Assembly: GCF_013177295.1 (NCBI RefSeq)
Contig: NZ_CP053642.1
Span: 1,612,001-1,676,000, forward strand
Length of the DNA: 64,000 nt
From: Actinomyces marmotae
Lineage (GTDB): Bacteria; Actinomycetota; Actinomycetes; Actinomycetales; Actinomycetaceae
Reading direction: 5' to 3'
In this document: in pieces, positions 28,245-36,141 of the stretch
Layout: each line of letters begins with the position of its first letter
How positions within the stretch are numbered: the stretch's first letter is position 1
The notes under the pieces: model-generated
The model's input: the letters and a program-made list of their open reading frames with translations, nothing else
Database searches by the model: none
Told to the model about the DNA's origin: nothing
Translations under genes and position numbers: made by a program

Positions 28245-28987
28245 CAGGGGCGGGCGGCGGTGAGGAGGGAGGCGGCGGCGGGGTCGACCAGGACGAGGGC
28301 GTCGGCGTGGTTCTGCATGACGGTGGCGGGCCACTGGGGGCTGACCTCGCCCTCGACGAGCTGGCGCACGGCCTCGGCCTTGTTCTCACCGGTGGCGATG
28401 AGGACGAGCTTGCGGGCCTTCATGATGGTGCCCAGGCCCTGGGTGATGCAGTGCGTGGGGACGGCGTCGATGTCGCCGTCGAAGAAGCGGGCGTTGTCGC
28501 GGCGGGTCTGCTCGGTCAGGACGTCGATGTGGGTGGCGGAGTCAAGGGGGCCGCCGGGCTCATTGAAGCCGATGTGGCCGTCGGCGCCGATGCCCAGGAT
28601 CTGCAGGTCGCAGTAGCCGGCGGCGGCCATGGCGGCCTCGTAGGCCTCACAGGCGGCCTGGAGGTCGGGGTTGAGGGCGTCGGGGCCGTGGAGGGCGCCG
28701 GGGCGCATGTCGACGCGGGAGCGCAGGTGGCGCTCCATGAAGGTGGCGTAGCGCTCGGGGTGCCCCTCGGGCAGGCCGACGTACTCGTCGAGCATGAAGC
28801 CGGTGACCCTCGCGAAGGAGATCCGGCCTGCCTCGCAGCGGCGCGTGAGCTCGTCGTAGAGCGGCAGCGGGCTGGAGCCGGTGGCGGTGCCCAGGACGGC
28901 GTCCGGCTTGGCGGTCAGCAGCTCCTCGATGGCGTCGGCGGCGCGCTCGGCGATGGCCTCGGGCGTGTCCAGGATGACGAGCTCCAT
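28244..28987 (-). CDS. nagB: Glucosamine-6-phosphate deaminase
   Basis: A 247-residue isomerase/deaminase converting glucosamine-6-P to fructose-6-P and ammonia, the last step of GlcNAc/sialic-acid breakdown. Seen: LGTATGSSPLPLYDEL, FMLDEYVGLPEGHPERY with the catalytic Asp/Glu region, ILGIGADGHIGFNEPG, and THCITQGLGTIM. ATG 28987 is preceded by an AGGAG site; the upstream in-frame extension overlaps the promoter region. Upstream direct repeats (29046-29072) suggest a DeoR-type operator. nagA is not in this window; the nan cluster lies ~3 kb away. Confidence 0.95.
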   Translation of the reverse strand: MELVILDTPEAIAERAADAIEELLTAKPDAVLGTATGSSPLPLYDELTRRCEAGRISFARVTGFMLDEYVGLPEGHPERYATFMERHLRSRVDMRPGALHGPDALNPDLQAACEAYEAAMAAAGYCDLQILGIGADGHIGFNEPGGPLDSATHIDVLTEQTRRDNARFFDGDIDAVPTHCITQGLGTIMKARKLVLIATGENKAEAVRQLVEGEVSPQWPATVMQNHADALVLVDPAAASLLTAARP

Positions 28988-29045
28988 GGTTGCTCTCCTC
29001 GATCGATGGGGTCTCATGCGGGACGAGCGCCTGCGCGCTCCTGAT

Positions 29046-29072
29046 CGAATCATAAAACATCCGATCATCAAA
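29046..29072 (-). promoter_or_regulatory. Candidate direct-repeat operator upstream of nagB
   Basis: In the direction of nagB, TTTGATGATCG and TTTTATGATTCG occur as near-identical repeats 16 bp apart (29062-29072 and 29046-29057), in an unusually AT-rich island ~60-85 bp before the start. Direct repeats are typical of DeoR/GlpR-type sugar-phosphate regulators. No regulator gene is adjacent. Confidence 0.45.
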
Positions 29073-29171
29073 CGTCACGTCGAGCGGTCGGCGCCCCCGG
29101 CGCCCCAGCAGCGCCCCGCCCGCGAGCACGGCCCAGCCCCACGCCCTCAACGTCCGGGGGGCGGGTCAGGC

Positions 29172-30884
29172 TCAGCGGACGTCCTCGTGCCCGGGCCAGG
29201 ACCGGATCGTGGTGAGCACCCGCGGCCCCCGCTCATCGAGGTACCGGCCTCCCAGGACGATGCCGCCCCAGGTGGCGCCCGCTGCCCACAGCAGGCCGCC
29301 CGCGAGGACGAGCCACCCCCACGCCCACATCCCGCTCACCGCCGTGACGGCAAAGCCCGCGACGACGGGGGCAGTCATGAAGCCGATGATGACGAAGCCG
29401 ACAATCTGGACCAGGGCGGCAATGAAGGCCGTGCCGGAGGTGCGCGACTTCATGAGGCTCTCCCCCGGCGCGTTCATCTCGTAGAGCACGAGCACGCTCG
29501 TCACGCTCGACCAGGCGTAGCCGCACCCCATGACGGCGACGCTGAGCCCCAGCACAGCCGGCAGGATGTCCCACCGTCCACTCGCCCCGCCACCGAGGCA
29601 GGCGACGACGACGAGCAGGGGCACCTGCCACACGGCCGCGGCGACCACACGCCCCAAGCGGTCGTTGCGCCCGCTCAGCCCGGCCGACACGTGCTGCCAC
29701 AGGGCAGTGGAGTCGAAGGCGAGGTCGTTGTGCAGACCCCAGCCGCACATGAGCGCGAGGAAGACGGCCCCGGCGAGCACGGCCGGTGGCGCCTCGCCCC
29801 AGGACAGGACGCGCCCGAAGGAGATAGTGGTGCCGCCCCCACTCAGGGCGGCCTGCCGGCTGCCGAGGAAGGCGACGGTCAGGATGGCCGGGACGAAGAC
29901 CAGCGCGACCGCCTGGGCCACGTAGCGGGGGTCGGAGCGCCAGTAGCGCAGGCACCGGGCGGCGACGGCGGCCGCGGCAGAGGGCATGAACCGTGCGAGG
30001 CGCGCGTGCCACGCCAGGGCTCGCACCGCCCCGGTGCTGCGCTGCCCGGCGCTCTCGTAGGAGCGAGCCCGGGCCGAGGCGCGGGCGGGCCCCGTCATCA
30101 CGCGCCGGGTCACCCGCTCCCAGGCGGGCAGGAGCGCGAGGGGCACGATGAGCGCCCCCAGCGCCAGGGCCACGGCGGGCAGCACCTGCCCCTGGGCGAG
30201 GTAGCCGGGGGCCGCAGCCGCCCAGCCGACGGGGGTCAGGCCCACCCCGACCGCGCCCGTGCGCAGGGCGGCCAGCAGACCGTCCGGGTTGCCGACGCTC
30301 ATGTTGGACAGCAGTGACGGCAGCCAGGCGACGGCGAAGACCGCGAGCATGCCGATGAGACCGGCCAGCTCGCGTCCGCGGCGGGACTGTGAGACTCCCG
30401 CCCCGATGACGATGACGCGGCTGAGCAGGACGCAGGTGGCGAGCAGAGCGGGCGCGAGCACGAGGGCCAGCAGGGCGGCGCCCATCTGCCCGGCGATCGC
30501 CCACACGAGTGCCGGCAGCAGCGCCGCCAGGGCGGTGAGGATGCCGGGGATGCCGCAGGCGGCGGCCACGGCCAGGGCGCGCGAGAGCGAGCGCGAGGGC
30601 GCGATCCAGGCGGCCATGGCGCGCGGGTCGAGCGTGGAGTCCACTCCGGTGAACAGCAGCGGGAGGAGGGTCCAGGCCAGGACCGTCAGCGCCGCGACGG
30701 CGGCGAGGACCTGGGCGATGACGTCGACGGGGGCCTGGCCCAGGGCGATGGCGCCGCTCAGGGCCAGCCCCAGGGCGCCCAGCCCGTAGAGGGTGGCGAT
30801 GACGGTGCCGATGAGCGCCCAGATGTTGCGCGAGAGCGCGTTGAGGGTCAGGCGCCACCTCAGACGGACGAGGGTCGCAACCAC
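29172..30884 (-). CDS. ABC exporter permease subunit (ABC-2-like)
   Basis: A 570-residue integral membrane protein with roughly 12 predicted helices in two halves (about residues 25-230 and 320-560), lacking any nucleotide-binding motif. The start overlaps the end of the ATPase gene by 25 bp, so it is the membrane partner of that ABC ATPase. Loops are short and Arg/Ala-rich. The substrate is unknown: ABC-2-like pairs of this kind export drugs, lipids or peptides, or maintain envelope components. It ends ~185 bp upstream of nagB on the same strand. Confidence 0.75.
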   Translation of the reverse strand: MVATLVRLRWRLTLNALSRNIWALIGTVIATLYGLGALGLALSGAIALGQAPVDVIAQVLAAVAALTVLAWTLLPLLFTGVDSTLDPRAMAAWIAPSRSLSRALAVAAACGIPGILTALAALLPALVWAIAGQMGAALLALVLAPALLATCVLLSRVIVIGAGVSQSRRGRELAGLIGMLAVFAVAWLPSLLSNMSVGNPDGLLAALRTGAVGVGLTPVGWAAAAPGYLAQGQVLPAVALALGALIVPLALLPAWERVTRRVMTGPARASARARSYESAGQRSTGAVRALAWHARLARFMPSAAAAVAARCLRYWRSDPRYVAQAVALVFVPAILTVAFLGSRQAALSGGGTTISFGRVLSWGEAPPAVLAGAVFLALMCGWGLHNDLAFDSTALWQHVSAGLSGRNDRLGRVVAAAVWQVPLLVVVACLGGGASGRWDILPAVLGLSVAVMGCGYAWSSVTSVLVLYEMNAPGESLMKSRTSGTAFIAALVQIVGFVIIGFMTAPVVAGFAVTAVSGMWAWGWLVLAGGLLWAAGATWGGIVLGGRYLDERGPRVLTTIRSWPGHEDVR

Positions 30885-31642
30885 GACAGCTCCTCCCTGG
30901 TGGTCGGGGCGCCGACGAGCTGGGCGAAGCGGGTGTCGAGGTCCTCGCCGGCGGCGACCTCCTCGGTGGTGCCGGCGGCCAGGACGCGCCCGTTGTGGAT
31001 GACGGCCACGTGGGTGCAGAAGCGCTGGACGGTGGCCATGACGTGGCTGGAGATGATGACGGTTCCGCCGGCGGCGGCGAAGTCGGTGAGCAGCGACTGG
31101 ATCGTCTGGGCGGAGACGGGGTCGACAGCCTCAAAGGGCTCGTCGAGGACGAGCACGGCGGGCGAGTGGACGAGGGCGCAGGCCAGGTGGACCTTCTTGC
31201 GCATGCCGGCGGAGTAGTCGGTCACGAGCGTCGTGCCGGCCTCCCACAGGCCCAGGACGTGCAGGAGCTGGGTGGCGCGGTCGATGACGGTCGCGCGGTC
31301 CAGGCCCCGCAGCAGCCCGGAGTAGGTCACGAGGTCGAGGCCGGAGAGGCGGTCGAAGGTGCGCAGGCCGTCGGGCAGGACGCCGAGCTGGGCCTTGGCA
31401 CCGGCCGGGTCGGCCCACACGTCGGTGCCGTGGACGAGGACGCGGCCGCCGTCGGGCACGAGCAGGCCGGTGGACATGGACAGCATGGTCGTCTTGCCGG
31501 CGCCGTTGGGGCCCACGATGCCGTAGATGGATCCCGTCGGCACGGCGAGGCTGAGCATGTTGACGGCGATCTTCTGCCCGAAGGCCTTGCACAGCCCCTC
31601 CATGAGGAGCGCCGGGGGGCTCCCGGATGCGATGTGGCTCAT
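30860..31642 (-). CDS. ABC transporter ATP-binding protein
   Basis: A 260-residue nucleotide-binding subunit: Walker A GPNGAGKTT, signature YSAGMRKKV (an unusual variant of LSGGQ, common in ABC-2-type exporters), Walker B VLVLDEPF followed by EAVDP, and the switch His in ISSHVM. It pairs with the overlapping downstream permease. A TAGCCT -10 box (31649-31654) ends 6 nt before the ATG, so the operon likely begins here as a leaderless message. Confidence 0.9.
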   Translation of the reverse strand: MSHIASGSPPALLMEGLCKAFGQKIAVNMLSLAVPTGSIYGIVGPNGAGKTTMLSMSTGLLVPDGGRVLVHGTDVWADPAGAKAQLGVLPDGLRTFDRLSGLDLVTYSGLLRGLDRATVIDRATQLLHVLGLWEAGTTLVTDYSAGMRKKVHLACALVHSPAVLVLDEPFEAVDPVSAQTIQSLLTDFAAAGGTVIISSHVMATVQRFCTHVAVIHNGRVLAAGTTEEVAAGEDLDTRFAQLVGAPTTREELSWLRPSSV

Positions 31643-31724
31643 ACCCCCAGGCTATGAGCGGAACGGCCGAGGCACCTCATCCGCGGGGACGATGCCGCCC
31701 CACTCCTCCCCTCAGCGACGAAAA

Positions 31725-31755
31725 GGGGTGCGCCACCGTCTCGGTAGCGCACCCC
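31725..31755 (-). terminator. Intrinsic terminator of hup
   Basis: GGGGTGCGC (31725-31733) pairs with GCGCACCCC (31747-31755); a second short stem ACCG/CGGT lies inside the loop. In the hup direction the stem is followed at once by TTTT, the classic pattern. It lies 59 bp after the hup stop. Confidence 0.8.
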
Positions 31756-31813
31756 GGGGGCGTTCGGGCGGTCAAGAGGGAGGCGCCGTGGCGCCCACCG
31801 CCCTCAGCCGGGC

Positions 31814-32098
31814 TCAGTTGTCGGCGACGGCCTTCTTGAGGGCCGAGCCCACGGTCAGCTTCACGCCGTAGCCCGCGGGGATCTGGATCTCCTCACCGGT
31901 GCGGGGGTTGCGGCCGGTGCGGGCAGCGCGCTTGACGCGCTCCACGCCCATCAGGCCCGTGATCTTGACAGCCTCACCCTTCGAGACACTCTCCACGAGA
32001 ACGTCCTGGAAGGCGGCGAGGAAGGCATCGGCCTCGGTCTTCTTCAGGCTGGTCTTGGCGGCGATGGCCGCGATGAGCTCGGTGCGGTTGACGGACAT
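31814..32098 (-). CDS. hup: HU-type nucleoid-associated DNA-binding protein
   Basis: A 94-residue HU. It starts MSVNRTELIAAIA, with the helical dimerisation part, the G-x-F-x-like segment replaced by GLMGVERVKRAARTGRNPRTGEEIQIPAG forming the DNA-binding beta-arms around RNPRTGE, and the terminal FK-type end changed to SALKKAV. Unlike mycobacterial HupB there is no long lysine-rich tail. A CTGACA-17-TAGCGT promoter and a downstream intrinsic terminator make it a single-gene unit. Confidence 0.94.
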   Translation of the reverse strand: MSVNRTELIAAIAAKTSLKKTEADAFLAAFQDVLVESVSKGEAVKITGLMGVERVKRAARTGRNPRTGEEIQIPAGYGVKLTVGSALKKAVADN

Positions 32099-32154
32099 GT
32101 CTTGCCTCTCGGTCGTGGAGCGGCACCTCGGTTGGGTGGTGCCACTGGCCGCAA

Positions 32155-32183
32155 CGCTATGCGCAATTGAGGCGTCTTGTCAG
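32155..32183 (-). promoter_or_regulatory. Promoter of hup
   Basis: On the minus strand CTGACA (32178-32183) is followed after 17 bp by TAGCGT (32155-32160), about 57 bp before the start codon. The leader can form a GGCACC/GGTGCC hairpin. A 13-bp palindromic motif (32203-32215) lies 20 bp upstream of the -35 box. Confidence 0.6.
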
Positions 32184-32202
32184 TCGCTGAGCCGATTTTC
32201 GG

Positions 32203-32215
32203 CGTGTGACACACC
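32203..32215. promoter_or_regulatory. Palindromic 13-mer CGTGTGACACACC, site 1
   Basis: GTGTG-A-CACAC is a perfect inverted repeat; the 13 bases recur, inverted, at 41267-41279 at the start of the GntR-type gene. It lies upstream of hup and downstream of nanE. The binding factor is unknown. Confidence 0.5.
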
Positions 32216-32300
32216 AGATCAGCGCCTCAATCGTCCCACGAGTCCCACCGACCACACCGGCATCGTTATGGCCTCTCACCTGGGAGTCCGCTCGAAGCGC

Positions 32301-33032
32301 TCAGGCTCTGGCGGCGCCGCTCCCGTCCGGGCGCCCGACGGCGCTGACGAACCAGGACGTGATCGTCGTGGGATGAGTGATCGCGGTGCCGACGACGACG
32401 GCAAAGGCGCCCCGCCCCATCGCCTGGGCGGCCTGGGCCGGGGTGTGGATCCGCCCCTCGACGACGAGCGGCAGGGAAGCGAAGCCGACGATCTCGTCGA
32501 CGAGCTCGAGGTCGGGGCCGTCGGTCTTGGGGCGCTCGCCGGTATACCCGGCCAGGGTGGTTCCCAGGACGTCGACGCCGGCGTCCTGCGCGGCGCGGGC
32601 GTCGTCGGCGCTGCCGCAGTCGGCCATGATGAGGGTGCCCGGACGGGCGGCGCGCAGTCCCTCGACGGTCTGGGCCAGGGTGAGCCCGTCGGGGCGGGGG
32701 CGGCGCGTGCCGTCCAGGGCCACGATCTGGCTGCCGGTGGCGGCCACGGCGATAGCGTGGGTGAGGGTGGGGGTGATGAAGACGCCGTCGTGCCCGTCCT
32801 TCCACAGCCCGATAACGGGCACGTCCACGTGCTGGTTGATCAGGGCGAGATCGGCCAGGCCCTGGGCGCGGATGCCGACGGCGCCGCCGGCCACGCAGGC
32901 CTGGGCGACCTCGTCCATGGTGCGGGGGTCGCGCATGGGCTCGCCGGGGTAGGCCTGGGCGGAGGCGATGAGGCCCCCCTTGAGGCGGTCGAGGACGGCC
33001 TGGCTGGTGTCGGTCTCATTCGCTTGGGTCAT
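32301..33032 (-). CDS. nanE: N-acetylmannosamine-6-phosphate 2-epimerase
   Basis: A 243-residue TIM-barrel enzyme converting ManNAc-6-P to GlcNAc-6-P. Signatures: LKGGLIASAQAYPGEPM at the N-terminus, VGIRAQG, PVIGLWKDG with the catalytic Lys, LIMADCGSADDA, VLGTTLAGYTGE and PLVVEGRIHTP near the phosphate-binding end, then GRGAFAVVVGTAIT. It is the last gene of the nan run, 152 bp after nanK; that gap contains a GC-rich short repeat. Confidence 0.94.
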   Translation of the reverse strand: MTQANETDTSQAVLDRLKGGLIASAQAYPGEPMRDPRTMDEVAQACVAGGAVGIRAQGLADLALINQHVDVPVIGLWKDGHDGVFITPTLTHAIAVAATGSQIVALDGTRRPRPDGLTLAQTVEGLRAARPGTLIMADCGSADDARAAQDAGVDVLGTTLAGYTGERPKTDGPDLELVDEIVGFASLPLVVEGRIHTPAQAAQAMGRGAFAVVVGTAITHPTTITSWFVSAVGRPDGSGAARA

Positions 33033-33126
33033 GACGCGGTCTTCTTTCGTGGGACGGGGGTGGGATGCGATACGGCGGCTGAGCTCGCGATGGGCGGTGG
33101 TCAGGCCGGGGCCGGGCGGCGGTCAT

Positions 33127-33184
33127 GCCGGGCCAGCGCCGTGCGAGCGCCGGGCCAGCGCCGCGCCAGCGCCGTGCCGGCGCC
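33127..33184. repeat. GC-rich short repeat between nanK and nanE
   Basis: GCCGGGCCAGCGCC occurs at 33127-33140 and 33149-33162, followed by GCGCCAGCGCC variants up to the nanK stop. The rest of the nanK–nanE spacer shows no clear promoter. Confidence 0.75.
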
Positions 33185-34222
33185 TCACCCCATGAGGGCG
33201 AGGGCGCCCCGGGCGGCGCCGACGATGGGGGCGGTGGTGCCGAGCTCGGCCGGGACGATCTCGATGCCGGCCAGGGGCTCGATGACCTCGGCTAAGAAGG
33301 CCTCGCGCAGCGGGGCCCACCACAGATCGCCGGCCCGGGCCAGGCCGCCGGAGATGATGATGCGCTCGGGGTCCAGGACGGTGGCCACGCCGGCGATCGC
33401 CTGGGCCAGGGCGACGGCGGCCTCCCGGTAGACGCGCGCGGCGAGCTCGTCGCCCGCCTGGGCGCGCCTCTCGACGTCGTGGGCGTTGACGGCCGCGGGG
33501 TCGCCCCCGGCGGCGAGGTAGCGGCGGTGGATCTGGGGGCCCGCGGCGATGGGCTCGAGGTGGCCGGGGCGCCCGCAGGTGCAGGTCTCTCCCGCGGCGA
33601 GCCTCGAGGGCATGTGCCCGATCTCCCCGGCGACGTGGTGGGCGCCGCGCAGGGGGACGCCGTCGAGAAGGACAGAGCCGCCCACGCCGGTGCCCACGGC
33701 CACCATGAGGGCGCAGCGGGTCGCGCGCCCGGCACCGAGCCAGGCCTCCCCCGCCGCGTAGGCGTCGACGTCGTTCTCGACGTGGATGGGCAGGCGGCCC
33801 AGGCCCTCGGCCTCAAGACGGGCCTGGACGCCCCGCGCGACGCGGGTGCCGGTCCAGTCGGTGATGGCGTCCGTGGCCGAGACGATCTCGCCGCGCTCGA
33901 CGTCGACGACGCCGGCGGTGCCGATGCCCACCGCGCCGATGGCTGCGGACCCGCCGGAGGCGCCCTCAGCGCCCGCGCCTCCCGTGCGCACGACCTTCAT
34001 GACGAGGCCGGCGATGGCGTCGAGCATGGCGTCGGGCCCCTCATGGGCGGGGGTGGGGACGGAAGAGATGGGACCGAGCAGCCGGCCGTCGGCGCCCACG
34101 AGCGCGGCCGCCATCTTGGTGCCGCCCAGGTCGAGTCCGACGACGACCGGGGTGCCCGCGCCGCCGGTGGTGCTGGGCGCGTCAGGGGCGCCCGTCGCGC
34201 CGCTGGCGTCGGAGGAGGCCAT
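33185..34222 (-). CDS. nanK: ROK-family kinase, probable N-acetylmannosamine kinase
   Basis: A 345-residue sugar kinase of the ROK family. Seen: the ATP-binding VVGLDLGGTKMAAALVG after a ~25-residue low-complexity leader, VGIGTAGVVD, the catalytic-Asp region ENDVDAYAAGEAW, VGTGVGGSVLLDG, the HHVAGEIGHM segment and the zinc loop CTCGRPGHLE, in which the usual third Cys is His. Context between nanE and nanA indicates ManNAc as substrate; glucokinase or another ROK activity cannot be excluded by sequence. Confidence 0.85.
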   Translation of the reverse strand: MASSDASGATGAPDAPSTTGGAGTPVVVGLDLGGTKMAAALVGADGRLLGPISSVPTPAHEGPDAMLDAIAGLVMKVVRTGGAGAEGASGGSAAIGAVGIGTAGVVDVERGEIVSATDAITDWTGTRVARGVQARLEAEGLGRLPIHVENDVDAYAAGEAWLGAGRATRCALMVAVGTGVGGSVLLDGVPLRGAHHVAGEIGHMPSRLAAGETCTCGRPGHLEPIAAGPQIHRRYLAAGGDPAAVNAHDVERRAQAGDELAARVYREAAVALAQAIAGVATVLDPERIIISGGLARAGDLWWAPLREAFLAEVIEPLAGIEIVPAELGTTAPIVGAARGALALMG

Positions 34223-34327
34223 GGGATTCCTTTCGCCGCCGGCGGTCCGGCGCAGTGAGGATGCGATGGGGGCGGGATGGGGGGCGGCCCGGGCCGGGCG
34301 CGGCGTCCGGCCCGGGCCGCGCGGGCC

Positions 34328-35248
34328 TCAGATGAGGCCCTCCTCCTTCATGACGGCCACGACGGCCTCCTTGTTGGCGCCCTCGAGGGGCTTGATCGGG
34401 AAGGCGACGTAGTTGGCCTTGATGATGCCGAGCTCGACCATGGCGGTCTTGAAGGCGCCAATGCCGGTGGCGTCGGCGGAGCGGCCCTGAACGGCGAAGA
34501 CAGCCTCGAAGCCGGCAGCGATCCGATCCTGGATGGCGCGCACGCGAGGCCAGTCACCCTCGCGGGAGGCGTCCCACATCTCCCGGTAGGGGCGCGGCTC
34601 GACGTTGCCGTAGCCGGGCACGAAGCCGTCGGCGCCCAGCAGGAGCATGCCGTCGACCATGAGCTCGTGGCCGGACAGGAGGGCCAGGGGGTGCCCGGCC
34701 TTCTCGTTGGCGGCCACGAGGCGGCGGAAGCCGACGTCGTCGCCGGAGGAGTCCTTGACGCCGGCGATGACGCCCTCGGATCCCAGGCTCACCAGCAGGT
34801 CGCGGGAGAGCTTCTTGCCGCCCAGGCGCACGGGGACGTCGTAGGCGAACAGGGGGATCGAGATCGCCGCGGCGATGGCCCGGAAGTGGGCGGCGAACTC
34901 CTCCTCGTCGTTGAGCGCGTAGAAGGGGCAGGTCGCGACGATGCCATCGGCGCCCAGGGCCTCAGCGCGCTTGGCGTGCTCGATGACGCGCTTGGCGGTG
35001 GTGTCGATGGCGCCGGCGAGCACCGGCACCCGGCCGGCAACGCGGGCGACGGTCCTCTTGACGATCTCATCGCGCTCGGCGTCGGTGAGGTAGGCGACCT
35101 CGCCGGAGGAGCCGAGCACGAACAGGCCGTGCATGCCGCCGTCGATGAGATGGTCGATGACCTTGTCGAGGTCCTCGTAGTCGACGTCGCCACTGGCGGT
35201 GAAGGGGGTGACGACCGGTGGGATGACGCCGGTGAAGCGGGTGTCCAT
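34328..35248 (-). CDS. nanA: N-acetylneuraminate lyase (DapA/NanA family)
   Basis: A 306-residue class I aldolase of the DHDPS/NAL family, expected to split N-acetylneuraminate into pyruvate and ManNAc. Seen: GVIPPVVTPF, the pyruvate-binding loop GSSGEV (GSTGE in classical NanA, GTTGE in DapA), the active-site Tyr in FAYDVP and the Schiff-base Lys in AGVKDSSGD. The neighbours nanK and nanE and a sialic-acid-type transporter decide for NanA. ATG 35248 has a GGAAGAG site upstream; the in-frame extension to 35287 has none. Confidence 0.88.
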   Translation of the reverse strand: MDTRFTGVIPPVVTPFTASGDVDYEDLDKVIDHLIDGGMHGLFVLGSSGEVAYLTDAERDEIVKRTVARVAGRVPVLAGAIDTTAKRVIEHAKRAEALGADGIVATCPFYALNDEEEFAAHFRAIAAAISIPLFAYDVPVRLGGKKLSRDLLVSLGSEGVIAGVKDSSGDDVGFRRLVAANEKAGHPLALLSGHELMVDGMLLLGADGFVPGYGNVEPRPYREMWDASREGDWPRVRAIQDRIAAGFEAVFAVQGRSADATGIGAFKTAMVELGIIKANYVAFPIKPLEGANKEAVVAVMKEEGLI

Positions 35249-35301
35249 GAAGGTTCTCTTCCTGATTGCTGGGATGGGAGTGAGCACTGGGCGCGGCGCG
35301 C

Positions 35302-36141
35302 TCAGCCCTCAAGCAGGGACGGCACGGCGGACAGCAGCGTCCTGGTGTAGTTCTCCTGGGGGTTGTTGAAGATCTCCGCCGTCGCGTTCATCTCGAGGAT
35401 CCGGCCGTAGTACATGACGGCGATCTTGTCCGAGACGTAGCGGACGGTGTTGATGTCGTGGCTGATGAACACCAGTCCCAGGCCGAGAGTGGCCTTGAGG
35501 TCCTGGAGGAGGTTGAGCACCTGGGCCCGCACGGAGACGTCGAGGGCGGAGGTGGGCTCGTCGGCCACGATGATGTCGGGATCCAGGGCCAGGGCGCGGG
35601 CGATGGCCACGCGCTGGCGCTGACCGCCGGAGATCTGGCGGGGCAGGACGTCCAGAGCGCTGGGCGGCAGGCCCACGAGGTGCAGGAGGTCGCGCACGCG
35701 GGCCTCGCGCTCCTTGGGGCTGCCGATGCCGTGGACGTTAAGCGGATCGATGAGCGTGTCGTGCACGATCATGCGCGGGTTGAGCGCGGTGGCGGGGTCC
35801 TGGAAGACCACGGACACCGAGCGGCCCAGGGCCTTGCGGTCCGCGGCCGTGTGGCCGATCCGCTTGCCCTTGAAGTAGACCTCACCCTTTGTCAGGGGCT
35901 GCAGGCCGACCATGACGCGCGCCGTCGTCGACTTGCCGCAGCCGGACTCGCCCACGAGCCCCAGGGTCTCGCCGCGGCGCACCGTCAGGGACACGTCGTT
36001 GACAGCGTGGACGGTGTCGGGCTTGAACAGGCTACCGGTGCGCGAGGTGTGGATGACGTGCGCGTTCCTCAACTCGATGACGGGATCAGCCTCGGTCCAG
36101 GCACCGTCGGCGGTGCCACGAGGGGATGTGCGTGCGGCCAT
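35302..36141 (-). CDS. ABC importer ATPase (DppF/OppF type), probable sialic-acid uptake
   Basis: A 279-residue ATPase with Walker A GESGCGKST, Q-loop FQDPATALNPR, signature ISGGQRQRV, Walker B IIVADEPTSALD and switch FISHDINTV. The C-terminal part includes MYYGRILEM and a late P-x-x-(N/H)-YT-x-x-LL-like stretch (NPQENYTRTLLSAVPSL) typical of oligopeptide-type ATPases, though the cysteine-rich cluster that binds Fe-S in many Dpp/Opp ATPases is missing. The start overlaps the stop of the upstream fusion gene by one base (TGATG). Confidence 0.9.
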   Translation of the reverse strand: MAARTSPRGTADGAWTEADPVIELRNAHVIHTSRTGSLFKPDTVHAVNDVSLTVRRGETLGLVGESGCGKSTTARVMVGLQPLTKGEVYFKGKRIGHTAADRKALGRSVSVVFQDPATALNPRMIVHDTLIDPLNVHGIGSPKEREARVRDLLHLVGLPPSALDVLPRQISGGQRQRVAIARALALDPDIIVADEPTSALDVSVRAQVLNLLQDLKATLGLGLVFISHDINTVRYVSDKIAVMYYGRILEMNATAEIFNNPQENYTRTLLSAVPSLLEG

